Of a DNA stretch of 64,000 bases, positions 59,293-64,000 are shown one piece after another; the stretch's first letter is position 1, and each line of letters starts with the position of its first letter. The notes beneath the pieces were generated by a model that was not told the origin of the DNA, searched no databases, and saw only the letters and a program-made list of their open reading frames with translations. This DNA comes from Variovorax sp. Root411 (lineage in GTDB: Bacteria; Pseudomonadota; Gammaproteobacteria; Burkholderiales; Burkholderiaceae_C). The position numbers and the translations under genes were made by a program. Location: positions 186,001 to 250,000 of the forward strand of contig NZ_LMDW01000015.1 of the NCBI RefSeq assembly GCF_001425205.1, written 5' to 3'.

Positions 59293-59919
59293 TTAAAGAT
59301 CTCTGAGGCGGTTGGCGAGTTCTACGGCCGACTTCACTTCCATTTTTTCGAACACGCGCGCGCGATGGACTTCCACCGTGCGCACGCTGATCGCGAGCTG
59401 GTCGGCGATCAGCTTGTTCGGCAGCCCCTCGACCACCAGCCGCATCACGTCGCGCTCGCGGTCGGTCAGCTCGGCGATGCGCTCGCTCAGCCCGCGGCGC
59501 AGGCGTTGCACTTCCAGCGCCTGCAGCGACGCATTCAACGCATGTTCGATGCGGTCGACGAGCGCGTTGTCCGAGAACGGCTTCTCGCAGAAATCGAACG
59601 CGCCACGCTTCACCGCATCGACGGCCGTCGGCACGTCGGCATGGCCGGTCAGGAAGATCACCGGCATCGCCGGCAGCAGGCCGCGCTCGGCCAGCCGGTC
59701 GAACAGCACCAGCCCGCTGGTGCCGGGCATGCGCACGTCCAGCAGCAGACACAGCGGCTGCGCGGGCAGCGGGCCCTGGTCGAGAAACTGCTCGAACGCC
59801 TCGGCACTGCCGAAGTGCTCGCTGGCCAGGCGGCGCGAGCGCAGCAGCCAGGCCAGTGCCTCGCGCACGCTGGCGTCGTCGTCCACGATGAAGATCAAGC
59901 CGTCGATCAGTGGTTGCAT
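59293..59919 (-). CDS. FixJ-family response regulator
   Basis: 208 residues. Receiver domain (about 8-120) with DDD near 14-16, phosphoacceptor Asp in LLLDVRMPG (about 60), TGHAD and CEKPF (Lys about 112). LuxR-type helix-turn-helix (about 145-205; LTDRERDVMRLVVEGLPNKL). Receives phosphate from the histidine kinase gene 42 nt upstream, which is the first gene of the unit. Its targets are not evident. Confidence 0.94.
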   Translation of the reverse strand: MQPLIDGLIFIVDDDASVREALAWLLRSRRLASEHFGSAEAFEQFLDQGPLPAQPLCLLLDVRMPGTSGLVLFDRLAERGLLPAMPVIFLTGHADVPTAVDAVKRGAFDFCEKPFSDNALVDRIEHALNASLQALEVQRLRRGLSERIAELTDRERDVMRLVVEGLPNKLIADQLAISVRTVEVHRARVFEKMEVKSAVELANRLRDL

Positions 59920-59961
59920 GTCATGGGATCCAGCAGAAGATTGATTGTCTGAAGGCCGCCG

Positions 59962-62013
59962 TCAAGCGGCCGGCAGCGTGAAACGGAACACGGTGCCGCG
60001 CGGCTTGTTGGGCTCGAACACCAGCGCCCCGCCATGCTGCTCCACCACCGTGCGGCACAGGCTCAGGCCGAGCCCCATGCCGTCGGCGCGCGTGGTGAAG
60101 AAGGGCGTGAAGAGCCGCTCGGCCACGTCCTCGCCGATGCCGCTGCCCAGGTCGGCCACCGAGAACTCGAGCCAGCGCCGCGCGTCTTCCTGCCCCGTGC
60201 CACCCACCGCGACGGCACGCGCCACGCGCAGCCGCAGCACGCGGCTGCCGACGTTGTCGGGCCCGTCCATGGCCTGCATCGCATTGCGTGCCAGGTTCAG
60301 CAGCACCTGCTCGACCAGCGTGCGGTCGCACATGGCCGCCGGCAGGCGGTCTTCCAGCACCACCTCGATGATCACGCCGAGCTTGCGCGCCTGCAGCCGC
60401 ACCAGGGGCAGCACCGCGTCGATCAGTGCCTGCGGCGCGACGGCCTCGCGCGTGCGGTCGCGCCGGCGCACGAAGTCGTGCACGCTGCGAATGACCTGGC
60501 CCGCACGGTCGGCCTGCTCGGCGATGCGCTTCACCGCCATCGCCACTTCGCCCTGGTCGCCCTTCGCATGCGGGCCGAGCAGGTTGAGCGAGCCGCTCGC
60601 ATAGCTGGCGATGGCGGCCAGCGGCTGCGTGAGTTCGTGGCTCAGCAATGACGCCATCTCGCCGACGGTCGCCAGCCGTGCGCTGGCCTGCAGCCGCTCC
60701 TGGCTGGCGCGCGAGAGCTCCTCGATGCGGCGCTGCTCGCTCACGTCGATGAACGCACTCATCCAGCCGGTCTGCACCTTGTGCGCGTTGATGAGCGGCG
60801 CCTCGAAGATCAGCACCGGAAAGCGCGTGCCGTCCTTGCGCATGAAGACCGACTCGAAGCCTTCGCGCGGCGGCATGCCGCCGGCAAGGCGCCGTGCCTG
60901 CCGCTGCTGGTACTCGTGCGCCAGTTCGGTCGGCCAATAGGGTGCATCGGGCGCCTCGGCGTTGCCGGCCATGAGCTCCTCGGGGCTGAAGCCGACCATC
61001 TCGCAGAAGGCCGGGTTCACGTAGGTGATGCGGCCCTGCAGGTCGCGCGCGCGCAGGCCGGTGATGACCGAGTCTTCCATCGCCTTGCGGAAGGCCAGCG
61101 CGTCGGCCAGGTCGCGCTCGGCGCGCAGGCGCCGGCGCGTGTCGCGCGCAAGCAGCACCAACACCGACACCAGCGCGATCGAGATCGCCGTGACCAGCGC
61201 GGTGAGCATGTTCGGGAACAGGTCGGGCGCGGCGCGCCAGCCGTCTACGCGCAGCATCAGCGCGGCGCCCGGCAGGTCGATCAGCTGCTGCGCGGTGAAC
61301 ACCCGCGTACCGACGCGCCGCGAGCTGCCGAGTGCCACCAGCCGCGTGCCGTCGGCCTCGGTGAAGGCCACTTCCTGGCCGCGCGTGAGCGTGGGGCCGA
61401 CCAGCTCGATCAGCGCGTCGCGCAGCGAGTAGCTGGCCACGAGGTAGCCGCCGCCATCGATCGGCAGGCACAGCTCCATCACCTCGATGCCGCCGCCGCC
61501 GGCGATCGGCACATAGTGGCTCGGCGAATAGGCCGGCGCGCCGAGCTTGCGTGCGGCGGCGCAGGCCAGCATCACGTCGGACTGGTCAGGGCCGCGGCTC
61601 TCCTCGTCGAGGATGCGCATGCGGTAGGGCGTGTTGACGGCCTGCTGCGTGCGCATGGCGGCATCGCGCCATTCGAGCCGCAGCCATTCGCGGTGCTCGC
61701 GCAGCAGCGCGGCCGCGGCCGTGGACCATTGTGTGCGGTCGGCGCCCGGGGCCTGCGTGGCGCGCAGGCTCTGCGCATTGCGCTGGAAGCCGCTGCGCAG
61801 GTCGGAGACGGCATCGGCGGTGTCGCGGTCGAGCGCGGCCTGCACCTGCTCGACCTCGTGCCGGCCGGCGAGCCACACCACCGTCACCAGCAATACCGAC
61901 ACCAGCACCGCCATCAGCAGCCACAGGAACCAGCGCTGCCACAGCGAGCGCAGCCGCGCGAACGCCAGCAGCGCCCACCGCTGCGGTGCGACGGTCAGCA
62001 GCGCATCAGACAT
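59962..62013 (-). CDS. Membrane sensor histidine kinase with PAS domain
   Basis: 683 residues from the ATG at 62013; a longer upstream frame overlaps the amidase gene in another frame and is rejected. TM1 (about 27-50) and TM2 (about 264-287) flank a roughly 210-residue periplasmic sensor. A PAS domain (about 311-435; GRITYVNPAFCEMVGFSPEE) precedes the phosphoacceptor His in SHELTQPLAA (about 456) and the HATPase boxes (NLARNAMQAMDG, DLGSGIGEDV, GMGLGLSLCRTVVEQHGG). Resembles DctB/FixL kinases; the signal may be a dicarboxylate or other small acid. Confidence 0.93.
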   Translation of the reverse strand: MSDALLTVAPQRWALLAFARLRSLWQRWFLWLLMAVLVSVLLVTVVWLAGRHEVEQVQAALDRDTADAVSDLRSGFQRNAQSLRATQAPGADRTQWSTAAAALLREHREWLRLEWRDAAMRTQQAVNTPYRMRILDEESRGPDQSDVMLACAAARKLGAPAYSPSHYVPIAGGGGIEVMELCLPIDGGGYLVASYSLRDALIELVGPTLTRGQEVAFTEADGTRLVALGSSRRVGTRVFTAQQLIDLPGAALMLRVDGWRAAPDLFPNMLTALVTAISIALVSVLVLLARDTRRRLRAERDLADALAFRKAMEDSVITGLRARDLQGRITYVNPAFCEMVGFSPEELMAGNAEAPDAPYWPTELAHEYQQRQARRLAGGMPPREGFESVFMRKDGTRFPVLIFEAPLINAHKVQTGWMSAFIDVSEQRRIEELSRASQERLQASARLATVGEMASLLSHELTQPLAAIASYASGSLNLLGPHAKGDQGEVAMAVKRIAEQADRAGQVIRSVHDFVRRRDRTREAVAPQALIDAVLPLVRLQARKLGVIIEVVLEDRLPAAMCDRTLVEQVLLNLARNAMQAMDGPDNVGSRVLRLRVARAVAVGGTGQEDARRWLEFSVADLGSGIGEDVAERLFTPFFTTRADGMGLGLSLCRTVVEQHGGALVFEPNKPRGTVFRFTLPAA

Positions 62014-62015
62014 CG

Positions 62016-62831
62016 CTAGATCACGCAGTGCGAGAGCACGGGTAGCTGCGCGCGCGTGCTCTCGACCCTTGCGGCATCGATGTCGAACAGCACCACGCCT
62101 TCTTCGCTGTCCTGCTGCGCCACCACCGTGCCCCAAGGGTCGACGATCAGCGACTGGCCCCAGGTCCGGCGGCCGTTCTCGTGTGTGCCGCCCTGCGCGG
62201 GTGCGACCACCCAGGCCAGGTTCTCGATGGCACGGGCGCGCAGCAGCACCTCCCAGTGGGCGGCGCCGGTAGTGCGCGTGAAGGCGCTGGGCACCAGCAG
62301 CAGGTCGGCGCCCTGCTTCGCGAGCGCGCGGTAGAGCTCGGGAAAGCGCAGGTCGTAGCAGACGCTCATGCCCACGCGCCAGCTGTGGCCGTCGCGCGAT
62401 GGCAGGTCGAACACCACGGGCTGCGTACCGGGCGCGATGACGCGACGCTCGTCGTAGCGCTCGGTGCCGTTGTCGAAGAAGAACAGATGGATCTTGTCGT
62501 AACGCGCCACGCACTGCCCCTCGGGCGAGAAGGCCAGCGAGCTGTTGAACACGTGCTCGGCATCGTTGCTCTCGATGGGCAGCGTGCCGCCGACGATCCA
62601 CAGGCCGAACTCGCGCGCCGCATCGGCCAGGAAGCCCTGCACCGCGCCCGCGCCGGCGGTCTCGCGCAGGCCCAGCTTGTCGGTGTCGCGTGCGCCCATC
62701 ATGCAGAAATACTCGGGCAGCACCGCGAGCTCGGCGCCGGCTGCGGCCGCCTGCGCGAGCAGGCCGTGGGCACGGGCGAGGTTGGCTTCGCGGGCGATGG
62801 CCGACACCATCTGGATGGCTGCGACTTTCAT
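62016..62831 (-). CDS. Carbon-nitrogen hydrolase (nitrilase superfamily)
   Basis: 271 residues from the ATG overlapping the YhdP-like gene stop (ATGA). Catalytic triad visible: Glu40 (LPEYF), Lys about 110 (YDKIHLF) and Cys about 156 (SVCYDLRFPE). This is the Nit1/omega-amidase-like branch, which repairs deaminated glutathione or hydrolyses 2-oxoglutaramate-type amides. It ends 2 nt before the sensor kinase start. Confidence 0.93.
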   Translation of the reverse strand: MKVAAIQMVSAIAREANLARAHGLLAQAAAAGAELAVLPEYFCMMGARDTDKLGLRETAGAGAVQGFLADAAREFGLWIVGGTLPIESNDAEHVFNSSLAFSPEGQCVARYDKIHLFFFDNGTERYDERRVIAPGTQPVVFDLPSRDGHSWRVGMSVCYDLRFPELYRALAKQGADLLLVPSAFTRTTGAAHWEVLLRARAIENLAWVVAPAQGGTHENGRRTWGQSLIVDPWGTVVAQQDSEEGVVLFDIDAARVESTRAQLPVLSHCVI

Positions 62832-64000
62832 TGCGTGGTCTCCGTTTTCTTGCCTTCGTTCGCGGCCGGCGAACCCGGCAGGCCGGGGATGGCCGGAATG
62901 CTGTGGGGCAGCAGTTGCAGCGTGCGTGGCACCTTCGCTATTTTGGGGTCGGCCCAGGTGCCTTCGATATGGAACTCCTGCGTGGCGGCCGCCGCCAGCG
63001 GCTTGCTCAATACCCATTGGGCCAGGAAGGTGCCCAGGCCGATGGCCGGGTTGATGGCGGTGGCCACGAGCGCGGCCGTGCCCGCATTGATCTCGGGCAC
63101 CACCACCACGCGCAGGTTCTGCGTCTCGCGCACGATGTCGGCCGAGCCGTCCATCAGCGCGGCGGCGTTGACGCCCTTCATCTGCAGGTTGTTGGTGCTG
63201 GCGATGCCCTTGTTGATCTTCGCGTCGCCGCGGATGAAGTCGAAGGCGAAGCCCTGGCTGAAGACGTCGCGGAAGTCGAGCGTGAGCCGGCGCGGCAGCG
63301 CCTGCAGGCTCAGCACGCCGAGCAGCTTGGCCAGGCCCGGGTCGGCCTTGAGGAACTGGCCCTGCTCCACGTCGACCTGCAGCTGCCCGCCCAGGCTCGG
63401 GTAGTCGAGCGAGAACGGCGAACCGCGCCAGTTGACGTCGCCCTCGAGCCGCCCGCGGCCGCGCGACAGCACACCCGGCATGCCGAAGCGCGTGAGCAGG
63501 TCGCCGGCATCGGTGATGTCGAGCTTGAACGTCATGGCGGTGCGGCGCTGGCCGGCCGCGGCACCGGGCACCGCCGCCCAGGTGCCCTTGGCCGCGAAGC
63601 TGGCCTCGGGCATGGTGAAGGTCAGCTTGTTGAGCGCCCATTCGCGGCTCGCGCCCCCGCGGTTGACCGCATCGATCTCGGCGCGGCCGAGGCGCTTGCC
63701 GAGCAGTTCGAAATCGTCGATCACGATGTCGAGGGCCGGCAGGGTGCCGGGCTGCTCGTCGAGCAGGGTCTCGACCTGCGTGGCCTCGGCCGGTGCGATC
63801 TTCAGCCGCGCGAGCCGCGCATGGAGGCGCCCGGCCTGCGCGTGGCGGTATTCCGCATAGCCGCTGAGTTCGGTGGCGTCGATGTTGGCGCGCCAGACGG
63901 CGCCGTCGCGCGTACCGCCGAGCACCACGTTGTGCAGTGTGCGGCCCGCGATGCCGAGCTGCTGCGCGCGCACCGCGATGCGCGTGGGCAGGTAGGCCTG
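62828..64000 (-). CDS. YhdP-family protein, C-terminal part (cut by window edge)
   Basis: The reading frame is open to the right edge, so only about the last 390 residues are seen. An internal GTG at 63973 is not the start. The sequence (TWADPKIAKVPR at the end, VNWRGSPFSLDYPSLGGQLQ and INKGIASTNNLQMKGVNAA) is typical of the C-terminal AsmA-like beta-rich region of YhdP/TIGR02099 proteins, which are large inner-membrane-anchored lipid-transport bridges. It overlaps the amidase gene by 4 nt. Confidence 0.88.
   Translation of the reverse strand, partial: QAYLPTRIAVRAQQLGIAGRTLHNVVLGGTRDGAVWRANIDATELSGYAEYRHAQAGRLHARLARLKIAPAEATQVETLLDEQPGTLPALDIVIDDFELLGKRLGRAEIDAVNRGGASREWALNKLTFTMPEASFAAKGTWAAVPGAAAGQRRTAMTFKLDITDAGDLLTRFGMPGVLSRGRGRLEGDVNWRGSPFSLDYPSLGGQLQVDVEQGQFLKADPGLAKLLGVLSLQALPRRLTLDFRDVFSQGFAFDFIRGDAKINKGIASTNNLQMKGVNAAALMDGSADIVRETQNLRVVVVPEINAGTAALVATAINPAIGLGTFLAQWVLSKPLAAAATQEFHIEGTWADPKIAKVPRTLQLLPHSIPAIPGLPGSPAANEGKKTETTQ

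Noticed and set aside
60700..62601. 879-residue version of the histidine kinase
   Set aside because: The extension overlaps the amidase gene in another frame; the ATG at 62013 begins a normal membrane sensor kinase.
1..64000. CRISPR arrays, tRNA or rRNA genes
   Set aside because: No regularly spaced identical short repeats and no tRNA cloverleaf or rRNA sequence noticed. The repeat families here are dispersed, not arrayed. A tRNAscan-type search was not possible.

Overview
The window looks like a chromosomal segment of a high-GC betaproteobacterium of the Burkholderiales, most likely Comamonadaceae and Variovorax-like. This is inferred from gene content: a DUF1631 protein, a Bug-type solute receptor, Smg next to DprA, a fused aerobic indolepyruvate oxidoreductase, a homodimeric pyruvate dehydrogenase E1 and many small catabolic operons. 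No species can be named from the sequence alone. I see no rRNA, tRNA, CRISPR array, prophage or complete insertion sequence. The gene at the right edge is cut off by the window.

Layout. 47-5537 (+): aromatic-catabolism operon (VOC protein, alpha/beta hydrolase, FAD monooxygenase, DUF2783, MBL-fold protein, Bug receptor). 5542-8605 (-): def, a lipoprotein gene, fmt and azlCD, tightly overlapped. 8765-11822 (+): LysM protein, dprA, smg. 11844-17546 (-): yajC-secD-secF-DUF1631, the Sec accessory operon. 17833-23743: a fused 2-oxoacid:ferredoxin oxidoreductase divergent from an Lrp regulator, then a polar amino-acid ABC receptor and permease. 23752-25439 (-): a lower-GC PAAR / lipase-like / membrane-protein trio that looks like an orphan type VI secretion effector-immunity module. 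25556-27181 (+): MFS exporter with a C-terminal ABM-like domain. 27210-32441 (-): a cytochrome c oxidase cluster with two subunit III-like genes and a cytochrome c-fused subunit II.

32635-40732 (+): creatininase-family hydrolase, NitT/TauT-type ABC transporter, FAD-linked oxidase, quinone reductase, VanB-type reductase and a RutR-like TetR regulator; probably uptake and oxidation of an N-heterocycle. 40725-50497 (-): a threonate/erythronate catabolic operon (GntR regulator, MFS permease, ltnD, epoxide hydrolase-like gene, denD, otnK, otnC, otnI) whose last genes, a cytosine deaminase-like amidohydrolase and a RidA protein, are translationally coupled to otnI. 50554-53778: stand-alone aceE-like gene divergent from a second Lrp regulator. 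53895-64000: PhoX phosphatase, MltA, a small membrane protein, two OmpA-type lipoproteins, a two-component system, a nitrilase-family amidase and the 3' end of a YhdP-like gene.

The least expected structure lies between genes. One repeat family (five copies) occurs at gene 3' ends and folds into a hairpin whose stem covaries between copies. A second, MITE-like family (three copies, 34.4, 37.0 and 44.0 kb) carries near-identical 36-nt cores inside long inverted repeats and sits inside the two catabolic operons. A candidate GntR operator overlaps the promoter -10 of the threonate operon.
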